From the NCBI GenBank assembly GCA_940337035.1, contig CALNHX010001911.1:62001-126000 (forward strand): a stretch of 64,000 nt of DNA, read 5' to 3'. Every line of letters starts with the position of its first letter. Positions within the stretch are counted from its first letter, which is position 1. Shown here piece after piece: positions 23,750 to 34,724 of this stretch. The DNA comes from Agriotes lineatus. Its lineage: Eukaryota > Arthropoda > Insecta > Coleoptera > Elateridae. Under the pieces are notes generated by a model. The model ran no database searches and was not told the origin of the DNA. It was given only the letters and a program-made list of their open reading frames with translations. The position numbers were made by a program, and so were the translations under genes.

Positions 23750-23804
23750 AATTTTGTCTGAAGAAGCTGTTACAATTGCAGCGAAACGTAACTTTATTAA
23801 AATT
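23750..23804 (+). ncRNA. Hammerhead-ribozyme-like motif, right arm
   Basis: CTGAAGA (23758-23764), an extra A, stem II gctg/cagc, GAAAC (23783-23787) and GTA as cleavage triplet (23788-23790). Stem I could form from GT/AC and AATTTT (23750-23755) with AAAATT (23799-23804) across a 6-nt bulge. The extra base before stem II is shared by all motifs in this window. Confidence 0.5.
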
Positions 23805-24039
23805 TTACATTTTTTATACTTGACTAATACTTGTTTTTGCTTATAGTTTCTTTTCATTTCATGGTTTTATCATGAAATAACCTATTGCAGGTTTAAGAAA
23901 ATAAGTATGAACTAATTAAGTTGTTCAAATTACAAAAAAAATGTTTAGCTGATTCTCTCCTTACCGTTTAATTTATTCATTATACCGATTGGCCCATAAT
24001 TAAATATAACAAAAACAAACAGAATGCATAAGTAAGAAA

Positions 24040-25360
24040 GAGACTAACATAAAAAGTTCTTATTTGTATACCATAATCCCACTATTACTAAGTGAGCACA
24101 AAAAGGGCAGCCGTGCAGTTTGTTATCTGAAATTTAGGCGCCAACGATGAAACAATAAATGCAGTGTGCAATAATTCGATAAAAGAACCGCAAAGTGATT
24201 AGCCCGTAAAGCCACAGGTGAGATGTAACATGAACACTCCCGCCAAGACAACAAACAAAACCAGATAAATAAAAATCAACTTTTATTTTCCAAATTGTAA
24301 ATAAAGTAATGAGTAGTTTTGAAACAAAAATTATTAAAACTATTGACGATAGTGTAGACAATTCCATTCCATAAGTAATCAGCCGTATATCCTGTGTACG
24401 ATTTTAATATTGGCAACTTATTAACGAATTCACTTCAAACATCAATATTATTACTAGATCACAAAATAAATTATTATTAAATAAAATCCCTCGCTTTAGT
24501 TTTGTACTTTTCTTTGAGATTGATTTATAGTTGACCACATTTACGGAGGTTTTCGTTGCTTAGTAAAAATATCCCATAAAAATTTTACATTTTGGATATA
24601 ATAAGTAATTATTTTCTTCGTACGTGTAGCAATCATAAAAAAACCGATCAAAACCGCAATAACTTGATAAAATCGTTCACAGTGTGCAATAATTCGATAA
24701 AAAAAAACGCGCAGGGCTTAGCTTGCTCCAGTAAAATCACTGGCGAAATTTGAAACACGACCAAATTATGTATAGTTTTGGAATAAAGGTCACTAAAAAT
24801 ATTGAAGATACTGTAGAAAAATAAATTTCGTAAGTAATCTACCGTATACTTTCGTGAAAGCTATTAATAGCGGCAAAATATTTACTAATCCTACCAAAAC
24901 TTCCCTAACTTACTGGAGTAAAGTATTAATTATTATTAAAGTATACCTTGCAACTGCATATCGAGCTCTGATTTGAAAATAATTGATATTTTACCGGTTT
25001 TTTGGATGTTTTCGTTGCTTAGTAAAAATAATATTATTTTAATAAAAACTTGAGATAGAATAAGCCATTTAATTAAATTAACTGCATCACAAGTCTAGTT
25101 TATGCAATATCTTTGAGGAGCTCAGCGACGTCCCAGCTTATAGGGATATTAATTGTTATTAATAATAACATAAGGTGTAGCATATCACTTGCATGATTTT
25201 AGAGCAAGAGCAAGAATTTTTCCCCACGATTACTGGACATTTTAAAACCTAGCAATATATTAATTTGACTAATATAAGCCCACTATTACTAAATACGCAA
25301 TACGCAAAAGGGCCAGCCAGCAATTCGTTATCCGGTATTTAGGCGCGAACCCGGCCGGCA
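24040..25360. repeat. Diverged direct repeats
   Basis: The phrase cccactattactaa....agggc.agcc...gttatc.g.atttaggcgc occurs near 24078-24145 and again near 25268-25345. gtgtgcaataattcgataaaa recurs at about 24162 and 24683, and ttttcgttgcttagtaaaaat at about 24549 and 25009. These indicate an old duplicated or tandem element with no genes. Confidence 0.5.
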
Positions 25361-25860
25361 CCACAGATTTTGGCAACGGTGTCGGGCTTACTAACGTACG
25401 CTTAAAATAGTTAAATATGTAAATGGGCTCCATAGAGTACCATTTCTATATCTGGGATTCCAGGGACACGCTTATACCTCAAATCTGCATTTCTTAGAAA
25501 TCTTTACCCCTCTGTGAATGCCTCGACTGGTGTTATGCAACGAAACAAAAATATGTAACCCATTCTCTTCTAGCTTGTTTCCTTAGGCCGGGATCATCAG
25601 CGGCCCGAAGACCTATCGGGCTCAATAGCATACCGTTTATAAGTATATATATATATGTATATATATATACATAGTTCTGATTCTTGATACAAATTACCAA
25701 ATAAAAAAAAATAGTTACTGCTGCTCACATCAAGTGCAATTATTATTGTAAAGAACTGATTATCTTGCAATAGATAAAATATTTAATTCTGTGCTCATGT
25801 TGATCTTATTCATTTAGTTAATGAAGCAATCAGAATTTCTGTGGGCAGTGAACCATTACA
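25361..25860. other. Non-coding DNA with a TA microsatellite
   Basis: A (ta)n tract lies at about 25644-25670. No genes were recognised. Confidence 0.45.
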
Positions 25861-25867
25861 ATATATA

Positions 25868-26200
25868 CAGGGTAAGCAACTAGAAAATATAAAATTTTGT
25901 TAATTTTCGCTTAAACTGTGAAATAGATAAAAGTAATAATTTGCACATGGCTCAGGCTTTATCATTGGTGAAAATGACAGCTAACAGATACAGGTTAAAC
26001 ATTGCAAATGGGACAGAATAGTTTGATGACTTTTTAACGCAGCAGAAACTTGAGCACCATTGTGGCTCAGTTATTCAAGCGGCCGCAAGCCGCGGACTAG
26101 AAATTGGGCTCGAAATATAAATTAATTTCGCCTGGGAGCGTAAAGTTCGAACCCTAGCAAACTAAATGTTTTGCAAGTTGATACAATTTGAACGAGAAAA
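25868..26200 (+). mobile_element. 5' leader of tRNA-bearing mariner-like transposon, copy 3
   Basis: It begins TA-cagggtaagcaact and has gtaataatttgcacatggct and caggctttatcattggtga as in the other copies. A tRNA-like module follows: A-box-like gtggctcagttattcaag near 26063 and B-box aagttcgaaccct near 26147. No transposase follows. Confidence 0.65.
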
Positions 26201-26620
26201 GTTCCATGCAACCCTCTTTACAGTTTTTTAAATCTGAATTTTATTATATTTAGCTATTGAATAAATAAAAGTTTAGTTTGTTCCATCCGAACTGATTAGA
26301 TTATACTAACATATTTTGCAGAATTGAATTTTTGGGGGTGGGGGGGACTCAAATTCAAATATTTGCTAAACCATGACGCACGGAGACATTTTTTTGTAAA
26401 TATGTGAATTTGTATTGTTAGAGTATCCACAACTGCTACCTGCTTTTTATAAATACATTGTTTCCTCTAGCCCCGTTCGTGGTACAACAGCCACATTTAA
26501 ATACGGTATTTCTTTAAGAAATCAACTTAAACTCTTTTACATTAAGTATTTACCTTATTTAAAAAAAAATGCTTTACAGTTGACTGGCAAAACATGGATA
26601 TCCGATGCAAAAATTAAACT
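26201..26620. other. Non-coding DNA with one short frame
   Basis: A 73-codon frame (26415-26636) runs into the hAT-like MITE and is not recognised. Confidence 0.35.
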
Positions 26621-26625
26621 AATAC

Positions 26626-27089
26626 CAGGGGTGTAGTCGAGGGGGAACGCGGGGGAACGGCGTTCCCCCACTGGTTTTTTTGTTAAGTTAAAAAAAAATA
26701 AAGAAGGAATTTATGGCATTTACTTATTAGCACAAACGATTTGATAATTATTCATTCCAGTGTCATTTAAATATAGGCTAGTGGTTTATGTTATTATTTA
26801 GAAATATTACGTCAAACATGACTTGCCACTTGCTATGAATATGCAAAGTATTAAAAACAGTTTGAATTAGAAAGTTGTAGGTGTGATATTTATATATTAA
26901 GGCTACGAAACTGGCAACATCGTAATACGAAAAAATTGCACCAGAAAACATCGAAACGCATATTTTTGCAGCTATACTTTTAAAAATTTTCTGGAAGAGG
27001 ACCCCCGAATCACCCTTTTCCTGGGGGATATTCCATACCCCTCAGAAGAATAGCGTTCCCCCACTGGCAGATTTGCCACTACATCACTG
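26626..27089. mobile_element. hAT-like MITE, 464 bp
   Basis: The ends are caggggtgtagt and the inverse actacatcactg, with a near-exact 8-bp duplication (actaatac at 26618-26625, actaataa at 27090-27097). CAG ends and an 8-bp duplication fit hAT. Subterminal gttcccccactgg occurs near both ends in the same orientation. No transposase. Confidence 0.7.
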
Positions 27090-27097
27090 ACTAATAA

Positions 27098-28555
27098 AAT
27101 TAACAAGTGGCCGTTCGTTTGTCTCGCATTGTGCTTTACCAGACCAAATTATTGAAATTTCTATAATTTCAGGCATAATCATTAACCTTCACATTTTTTT
27201 CATTTCGGTTACTGGGTATATTCTCTTATTTTTAATTGATGAACTATTAATAACTACATATGTAAATATTTATTAGTTGCACAAGTTTATATTTACTTTT
27301 CAGGAATCACGTACATAATGTGTAATAAAACCAGTCGTAACAAGTGGTATCTAATTTGAATATACGAGAAAGAAAATTATATGCAGAACGAAAGGGGGAT
27401 TAACCACATTACAAGGTGAGGGATTTTGAAATACATTTATTTGCATTGTAATAGTAATTACGGCAACACCTGCTGGGTATTTGTATTGCGTTTTATTTAA
27501 AATTCACTAAGCATTGCCTAAACGAAAATCGAGGAAAATTTATAAGATGCTTCGTAGAACCATATTATTGAAAACTCAACCTCAATTTAGTAAAATAAGG
27601 TTTTATCATTTTAGTTTTATCTAAAGAAATAGCAACTGTGCATTGTGGTTTTAGTTATAAAAATAATTGTGCAGTAATATGCACTTATAATGTTATTGTC
27701 ACTATAGATAGTAGAACGGTTTCATAGTAGATGGATTCAATAGTTAACTTGTAAATTCACAGAACGCTTACCGCAAAAAGCCACCCGTGTTTTCTATACC
27801 AGGAATGTAACAGGAAAATGCATTTTAATGGCAAGGCCATATATGTATGGAATTTTATCAGCTAGAAAAGGTACAGGGTGAATCAGGTGTGATTTTATAC
27901 ATGTTTAATTTTTCAGTTCTCTGAAGTTGAATCTATTGTTTCGCCGTTTCGAACGTTTGGTACTGCAATTTATTTCAGATGTACCGTTCTTCATATTTTA
28001 TGAATTTATTTAAGCAAGAACAGTTCAAAGTAATTAGTTGACAAAGCTAAGTTTCTGCGAAACGTTCGTAGTGCTCCTATATCTGCTCAAATGAAATGGT
28101 TTTAAAATTATAGTTGTTGACTTTCGTTGGAACGGCAAACTCTTAAAAACGGCAGTTTAATGAACGTTTTAGATTATATCAGAATATGTTTTACCATACG
28201 GCTTTCTAACGTTGAAGACTCGTTATATAGAGAATCCGTCTACAAAAAGAAAAAATATAGAAACAAGAAGATTTGTGTTACATAATATGTTTACAGAAGC
28301 ATTTGAAGTAATTTAAAAATCGAAATATATAGTTTGCAGGACACAAAAACACAGAAAAAGTTCTATGCCAAACCAGAGCTTTAGCAGCAAGATTTAATCA
28401 AAGGACACTTCACTCATTTTTATTTTAAGAGTAAGCCCTATATCATCTCAATTTTCTAGCTTCTGTTAGGTTAGATAGATGCTCATGTTGAGTGGGGAAA
28501 AATATAATTTATAAAAAAAATTAATCAAAATAAAATTGTTTGATCATGATATAGA
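27098..28555. other. AT-rich non-coding DNA
   Basis: A lone tacagggtgaatcagg at 27871 could be an element end, but no partner was found. Nothing else was recognised. Confidence 0.4.
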
Positions 28556-28560
28556 AGATA

Positions 28561-28907
28561 CCGGGTGGCCATAAATATCTGAGATCCCGGTAGCCATGAT
28601 ATTAGCTACTTATAAATGTTGGTTAGCATTATATTTCAATTACAATAAGTATTGGTACCTATGTAATGCAATAAAATGCAATAAGAGGAGCGGAATGTGC
28701 TCCGAATTCTGCAGTTTAGCCTACGCCTCGATTATAAAAATCTCCTCTTCTAACTCCATTATTTATTGCAATCTGTAATAATTTTTGACAGATAGGAATT
28801 TTAGTTGTGATGACATTAATGACATTTAGTTTAATTGGATTCATCACTTTAATAAAGCGGTGTTGATTCCAAAGGTAATGTGATATCAGATATTTATGGC
28901 CACCCGG
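28561..28907. mobile_element. Tc1/mariner-type MITE, 347 bp
   Basis: Inverted ends ccgggtggccataaatatct and complement, with TA on both sides (28559-28560, 28908-28909). No transposase; the 60-codon frame inside is a chance frame. Confidence 0.85.
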
Positions 28908-28989
28908 TATAAAAAGGATTAGATTAAATATATAGAGTTTAATGGTTTTGAATGCATGCGTTTGTGTAAGTGTTAATTCAGAAAATAAT

Positions 28990-29270
28990 AATTGTTATAT
29001 AGTAAATCACACAGCCTTGGTGGTGGAGTAAGATAACAGCCTGCTTAGCAGCCCATATCCACCAGGGTTTAAATCTAATAGTAGTCGAGAATTCTTCTGA
29101 GTGGCAATGGTTTTGAATCAGTGATTAATTTAGCTTTTAGTTAAATTAAGGTTTGTTGAATATAGTGTGTGTTTAGATTCGAGGGGGCGTGATGCAAGTC
29201 GTATGCGATTCATTACTTTCGTTGCACTTCCTGCATGGTCTGAATAGTCCTTGGCACCTAAAGGTAAAAG
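28990..29270 (+). repeat. tRNA-derived SINE, copy 1
   Basis: The head has an A-box-like tggtggagtaag and B-box-like gggtttaaatct, then gtagtcgagaattcttctga and a body with tcgagggggcgtgatgcaag. The same head and body order recurs in reverse at 41240-41450 and 47272-47515. Confidence 0.6.
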
Positions 29271-29670
29271 AGGCAAACGATTATGAATTATTGAATAAAG
29301 TAGATTAAGAACAGACAAGCCATTTCAATGTATGTTAGTAACATAGCTACTTCATTGGTAGTCACATTGTGTTAAATAATTTTAAATAGCTTTTGGCGCA
29401 ATCATAAATATATTGTTTGCCGCTGAACGTCCCAATACTCAATAACACTAAAATATACCAACGACGACTAATAGGCTTACACTTCAATATAGGCACTGAA
29501 TACTCAAAACAGTTCCGTAAGCAATAGAGTTCAACAGGGCCGGCTAAGCTACTCCGGAGGAAGGAATGGGTTAACACTAAACAGCATTTAATTTTTTTAC
29601 TGCTTTGTTAATTTTTCAACATTATTATCTTCAGAAACTTGTAATTGGGCGAAAGCCTGTTTGTTTTTGT
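29271..29670. other. AT-rich non-coding DNA
   Basis: Only short chance frames. Nothing recognised. Confidence 0.45.
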
Positions 29671-29675
29671 ATATA

Positions 29676-30270
29676 CAGGGCGTTCGGTAAAGAAAGGGCC
29701 AAACTTCAGATATAGTTAATTTGGACAAAAATAAGCTGATTTAACACAACTTACCTTAGTCCAAAAGTTACGAAGCCGGACATTTCGGTGCCGCCATCTC
29801 GGCGCGGGGCCACCTCGGCGCGGGGCCAGCTCGGCGCCGGGACAAGTCGGCGGCAGCCGATTTGGCGTTGAGCCATCCCGGCGCAGAATTGGTTTAGAAA
29901 AATAAACAGTAACCACAAAAGCGGCGGCATCAAATGGAATGAAGTTTTATTTTGCTTTTCAAAAGAGCTTTTCAAGGCAATATCTTGTTTGATTTTCCAA
30001 GAAACTCTAAATTAAAAAAAATCCATTTTATGCCACCTTTTTGGCGATCACTGTATTTATTATTTGTTTATAATGATTTTCTTAAGTAGTGCACACTATA
30101 GTTTGCCAATTTGAATTCGGCGCCGAGATGGCTCTGCACTGAATTGGCTGGCGCCGAGATGACTGCGCGTCGAGTTATCCCGGCGCCGAGCTGGTCCTGC
30201 GCCGAGATGGCGGCGCCTAGATGGCGGCGCCGAGATGTCCTAGATCCCAAAAGTTAGTACCAACGGATCT
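29676..30270. mobile_element. Mariner-like end fragment hosting a GC-rich element
   Basis: It starts TA-cagggcgttcggtaaagaa at 29676 and abuts the TA of the next transposon at 30270-30271. Its sequence is split by the GC-rich element 29771-30246. With that removed, it is a stub of about 120 bp resembling mariner end sequence. Confidence 0.5.
29771..30246. mobile_element. GC-rich inverted-repeat element with 10-bp target duplication
   Basis: It is flanked by the direct repeat ccaaaagtta at 29761-29770 and 30247-30256. The ends are inverted, GC-rich and repetitive: ggacat.tcgg.gccgccat on the left and its complement on the right, with several cggcgccgagatgg units in each arm. The centre is AT-rich. 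A 9-10-bp duplication fits Mutator-like elements, but the family is not certain. Minus-strand frames over it are repeat artefacts. Confidence 0.75.
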
Positions 30271-30589
30271 ACAGGGTGTCAAAGTTGAAAAAAATAAATC
30301 ACATTTTTTTAATATCTTCCGTAAACGGGCTTTTTTTGGGAGAAGAAATTCAAATGTATCGATGATTTATTTGTTTCTTCTAGAGGGCACCACAAGTAAC
30401 ACACATAAGACAAGGAAAAAATATACTTTATACTTTTTTTTAATCTAGTAGGTAGCATTTTAACACAAAGATATGACAACATAACTAATAGACAACATTT
30501 TAAAATAGCAAATTCGGAAAAACTAACAATTTAAATCTAAAAGCAATAGCAAAAACAAAAACTTCATTTTAAATTTGATTTTTAAAATG

Positions 30590-31617
30590 TCCGCCATTTG
30601 CTTCAATGCATTTTCTATAGCTATTTAAGAAATTTTTTCTAACTGCGAAGGATGAACAGTTATTTCGAATAGCATTTACAGCTGTCATTATTTTTTCCAC
30701 AATTCATTTCTGTTATTTACAGTAGGGCCAGAATAAACTAGAGTCTTAATATATCCACATAAATAAGAATCCAGTGGGTTCAAATCTGGACTCCGTGGAG
30801 GTCATGGGTGTTCACTTCCTCGTCCGATCCACCGATGGGGGAATACGTTATTTAAATGATTTCATACTGCTATAGAAAAATGGGCAGGGGCGCCATCTTG
30901 TAAATATCACATACCAGCCCTAATATTTAAAGGAAAATTATCTAGCAGATCAAATAAATTATGTTGGAGAAAATATAAATAATCACGTCCAGTCAGTGTT
31001 ACTGGAAGTTCAAAAGATCCTACAAGGTTTTCTCCAACTATACCAAACCAAACGTTTAATTTGAATTCATGCTGAAAGTGCCGCATGCCGCACCATCGTA
31101 CTGTTTGGATTTTCTTCAGCTCATGTGTAACCATTTTTGTAGTTAAAAATTTCTCTTCTCGTAAATAATGCCTCATCAGTGAAGAGAATTTTACTTACAA
31201 AAAGTGGATTTTCTCTATTTTTATTTATGACAAATCGACAGAAATATGTTCTCGCTAAAGAATCACCTGGCAGTAGGTTTTGGACAGGAGTGAAATGGTA
31301 CGGGTATGTAAAATGTTAAATACAGTATCCAGACTTAATCCAACATTGGCAGATAGATATACGGCGAATACTTATTGTTGGGTCATCTTCAACAACATTT
31401 AATAAGTACCTCTTCCTCCTGCTGAACTCTTCGAACTATAAGTCGTCCACAGAATCTGTTTGGGCGAAAACTTCCGGTTTCTCTTAAATCTGCTAAACAG
31501 GCATGAAAACAGTTTTCGGTTGGGCTGTCTACGATTAGGATAAATATCTGCGAAACTTCTTGTAGCAGCGCGTGCATTAAAATCTTGTTGGGCGTAAACT
31601 GATATCATATCGATCAT
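30590..31617 (-). pseudogene. Mariner-like transposase, DD41D-type spacing, inactivated
   Basis: The minus strand begins MIDMISVYAQQDFNARAATR, a helix-turn-helix N-terminus like that of DUF4817 proteins. The catalytic part shows LFTDEALF (first Asp, near 31165), a clean piece with FKLNVWFGIVGENLVGSFEL (30907-31176), then YLQDGAPAHF (second Asp) and RSPDLNPLDSYLCG (third Asp). Counting stops as residues, 41 positions separate the last two Asp. Stops and frameshifts break it in at least four places. Confidence 0.8.
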
Positions 31618-31799
31618 TTTACTATTTGAGAATAAGTTATGTCACGTCATTGTAAAAAATCTGTAAAGGGCTTTACGCAGAACTTCCCTTGTCGACATTG
31701 TGACACTAAATAATTTCAAAAATCAAATTAAGTTAGGAGTACAAATATCTTCACGTTTCTAATACATTAAATACATTTTCAAATAAAAAAAAATGTATC

Positions 31800-31930
31800 C
31801 CGCTAGGGTTTGAACCCGCCGCATCTGCATCTCTGCAGAATGCTCGATCCTGGCCGAGGTTCCGCAGAGATGTAATTCCGGCGGAATTCCATCTGCGCTA
31901 CCGCGTCTCTTTGGGAAAAGTCCGGCGACC
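31800..31930 (-). repeat. tRNA-like module in the transposon leader
   Basis: On the minus strand gacgcggtagcgcagatgg (A-box-like) is followed, after an inserted GC-rich hairpin-like stretch, by gcgggttcaaaccctagcgg (B-box arm). Comparable modules sit at the same place in the copies starting at 2994, 21216 and 25868. The long insert between the boxes rules out a functional tRNA. Confidence 0.6.
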
Positions 31931-32115
31931 GCGTCTCATGAAGACGCGGTGTAATGGTTGAACATTTTTACTCTTTTGTGACATTATCCTTTATCGGTTG
32001 AGTCTTATTTTCGGCAAATGTAAAGCCTGACCTATGTGAAAGTTATTACTTCCTTTTATTTAAAAATTAATACAAAAATAAACAACATTTTATTTTTTAA
32101 GGTGCTCACCCTGTA

Positions 32116-32345
32116 TATATTTGTATGAAATTGTACCGGTTTCATGCGAGGTAGATATATAATATGTATGCAAAATATCGTCTTTTTCCGACAAATAATT
32201 TTTGAGCTATACTGCCAACAGACAGACAAACGGAAGGACGGACGGACGGACGGACGGACGGACGGACAGACGGACGGACGGACAGACGGACAGACAGACA
32301 GACAGACAGACTGACGGAATTGAGAAAACCTCTTTTTTGTCATCT
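32116..32345 (-). repeat. Dispersed element with (CTGT)n core, copy 3
   Basis: On the minus strand ctagatgacaaaaaa precedes a long (ctgt/ccgt)n tract (about 32219-32312), then gatattttgcatacat and tctacct.gcatgaaaccgg. It is the same element as copies 1 and 2 with the largest tetranucleotide tract, and it ends at the transposon border. Confidence 0.75.
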
Positions 32346-32514
32346 AGTGACCTTGAAACGTGAAGATCTGAAACTGTGCGTTGGAGGACACAAGCTGTCA
32401 AGTAGGATCATTTCTGCGGTATAAGCGACACCGCCCAAATCACAACTGTCATGTTATTCTGTACTGAATCTTCAAAGTGTGACAAATAATTACTCTCAAT
32501 TATAAGCCATACAG

Positions 32515-32557
32515 GTGAGTACAACAATTACCACAGCTCGAAATATCACTTTTCTAG
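32515..32557 (+). other. Possible 43-nt intron
   Basis: tacag|gtgagt at 32514/32515 matches a consensus donor, and ttttctag|ggc at 32557/32558 is a pyrimidine-rich acceptor. The length is very short for an insect intron. It would join a non-coding leader to the frame starting at 32588. Confidence 0.25.
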
Positions 32558-32587
32558 GGCTACTTTCAACTAGGAGACCCCACAATA

Positions 32588-32659
32588 ATGTCAGACAAAG
32601 AAGCTGCGAGAAACCAGATCATACCCGTGGTCGGATATAATTGCTTGTGGCCTTTTTAA
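32588..32659 (+). CDS. Possible short host 5' coding exon
   Basis: Only 23 codons, beginning MSDKEAARNQIIPVV. The ATG has A at -3, and the composition is more balanced than the flanks. The frame also stays open upstream as far as the acceptor-like site. If real, the exon would end at a donor such as ccc|gtggtc before the TAA. I do not recognise the protein. It may be chance. Confidence 0.25.
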   Translation: MSDKEAARNQIIPVVGYNCLWPF

Positions 32660-33055
32660 ATTCGTTTAACAAATAAGTAGCATTTAGGGCAACTTAGGAG
32701 AGGCAGGGCAGGTAGGGCTAATGTTATTCAATAAAGCACGGATATATGCTTGAGTCAAAATAACAATAGCAATATTAAAGGCGTACGATATATTTCATTT
32801 ATATACAAAAAATATTCTTTTATCTACTAGCAACATGATATTGTATATTTTCGTCATAGAAACAAAATATGAAAAGCTACTCATAACTCCCAAGGGACTT
32901 GTCAAATTATTTCTCCCTTAAACTCATGGTAACAATGCAACCACAATTAACATCTTAGCAACCATACAAAGAGGCAATCCTTGATGTTACTTACATATTC
33001 TAATTTTAAATGTCATTATGACATTTTGAAATTTCATACAATTTTTACGGATATG
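32660..33055. other. AT-rich non-coding DNA
   Basis: Nothing recognised. Confidence 0.45.
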
Positions 33056-33059
33056 CTAG

Positions 33060-33185
33060 TAGACAAAATATTGTATGCACCACGGGAGATATTCATGTTC
33101 TTTACCTTCGGTTGACTTACAGACCTCGGGCCAGAAGCCCTCGGTCTGTAACACATGTCAACCTCAGGGAAAAAACATATTCATA
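33060..33185. repeat. Foldback repeat
   Basis: gacaaaatattgtatgcacc is followed by an imperfect hairpin around cagacctcggg..agaagccctcggtctg. The leading phrase recurs at 840-870, 18790-18820 and 36540, tying it to the foldback group. Confidence 0.55.
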
Positions 33186-33318
33186 TCTCTCTTAATGCAT
33201 AAATATCTATTTTCTATAGCTCATGTTAAAGTGTGCTTTTATCAACTCCAAAACAAAAGGTCAAGTTTTACTTTAACAGCAAGGGTAGATAAAGTAACAC
33301 TTTAACATCAAGGATAGA

Positions 33319-33471
33319 TAATAGTATATTATTATACGAGCATATAATGGATGCTATTATTACACGAAGATGGCTTTTAAATAACGAGCGAGCGAAGCGA
33401 GCGAGTTCTTTAAGCCATCTGAGTGTACTAATAATAGCTATTATATGCGAGTGAAATACGCTATTTTATTT
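33319..33471. repeat. Foldback MITE with gcgagcgaagcgagcgag centre
   Basis: Two arms of about 73 bp are imperfect inverted copies (gcatataatggatgctatta versus taatagctattatatgc; gatggctttta versus taagccatc) around a palindromic centre near 33385-33402. Confidence 0.8.
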
Positions 33472-33474
33472 ACA

Positions 33475-34724
33475 ACTACTTTATTTACATTCATTCCAGA
33501 AAATTTTTGTATGCGATATCATAAGTTTTCTTCGACTTTTCTGGGAGTAAATTTTGTGTAGCTTGTTTGCCGGCTTGGCATACTTCAGGGGGAATACAGC
33601 ACTATTGTCGCTATCGTTTTCCGTTTTAGGTTTGGGACGAAAGAAGTGTAAATTATTAGTTTCAAACTGACAGACTGATAACTGTCAACTCGAAAAAGCA
33701 GTTTATGGCCTGTTTGATTATATGCACATAAATCCGTATTAGCGATGTAATTATGGTGGTATCCATGCATTTATGGTGGTATCGATGTAATTATGAAATA
33801 TAAACAACAGGCATTGTGATTTTAGTTAATAATATATATCATAATTGACAAATAATCGCAAAATAACAACGGTATTATTTAACAGTTGTAAATAAAGTAA
33901 TTTAATTTTTTAACTTTTGTTTAAATTAAATATGACAGCTTCGTATTATCGTAGCAACCCAATCTAGCTGCTGACATTTTGAAATGTGATTGACTGTCCT
34001 TATTACTTCGACACGAAGTGTATGAAGTATTGAAATTCCCTCATATCGAAAACCACTCTGAGTCAAATATCTCTAAAATTCGTGACAACCGACTAATGAA
34101 CCCGCTATACCAAATCTCCGTCTCGGCTGTGCGGACCTTTTGGTGAAGACCCCAGTCCACTAGACCCCTCCCTCGTATTAGGGGCTGCCTAAACGTGCTG
34201 TGCGGGGGATGTATGTTCGTATGTGTACACGATTCCGGTCGCCAGGAACCTTCCTGAAGTCTTGGATCTTTTTCATACGATAGGGCGTCCGAAAATGAAG
34301 GCAACATCAACTTTTGAGGTATGGTCGAAGGCAAAAACCAAAGATATGGCACTTTCTGACCTTTTTCATACAACACTAAAACCTCGCCTGCTAATATTTT
34401 TTTAATTGGTCAAGAAACGTCAAATTCTGGATTTTCATTTGTCACTTTTTATCGGGTGAATTGAATAGTCAAGCTCATATTTTAAAAGTAAATTACATGG
34501 ATTTGTCAGTAGCTTAGGTTCCGTCTTATTCACGACAGTACATGAGGTATTGCTTGTCAAAGATAAGGTTATATTGACACTTTGAACTTTGATACGATCA
34601 TAAATCCACGTAAGTCAACTTAAATAAATAAAGCACGTCATACATCCTAGTCAAATTTATAGGACTCACCGTAATATGTTTGCAATCCGCTAAACTTATG
34701 AATTTTCCGTAGCATAACCTGAAA
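33475..34724. other. Non-coding DNA
   Basis: A 111-codon minus-strand frame at 34041-34376 and its plus-strand partner are not recognised. The area 34040-34400 is more GC-rich and may be an old transposon fragment. A palindromic acttcgacacgaagt lies near 34006. Confidence 0.35.

Larger units (their letters stand above)
22435..23974. mobile_element. 1.5-kb element with 315-bp inverted arms bearing hammerhead-like motifs
   Basis: The left arm 22435-22749 and right arm 23661-23974 are near-identical inverted copies. The 911-bp centre has only short frames (23070-23261, minus) that I do not recognise. Both arms contain the ctgaagaagctgtt..gcagcgaaac motif, which resembles the tail motif of Penelope-like elements in this window. 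Inverted Penelope terminal repeats or a foldback element are both possible. Confidence 0.7.
30272..32113 (-). mobile_element. Mariner-like transposon with tRNA-like leader, fullest copy
   Basis: The ends are short inverted repeats, cagggtg at 30272 and cacccTG ending at 32113, each next to TA (30270-30271, 32114-32115). On the minus strand the order is end, leader blocks, tRNA-like module, acceptor-like site, then transposase. This is the only copy in the window that keeps transposase sequence. Confidence 0.8.

Noticed and set aside
32219..32312. Possible CRISPR-like array from regular repeats
   Set aside because: It is a simple (CTGT/CCGT)n microsatellite without spacers; the composition and elements are eukaryotic.
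34041..34376. 111-codon minus-strand frame
   Set aside because: No motifs, and a plus-strand frame overlaps it. The area is more likely an old transposon fragment.
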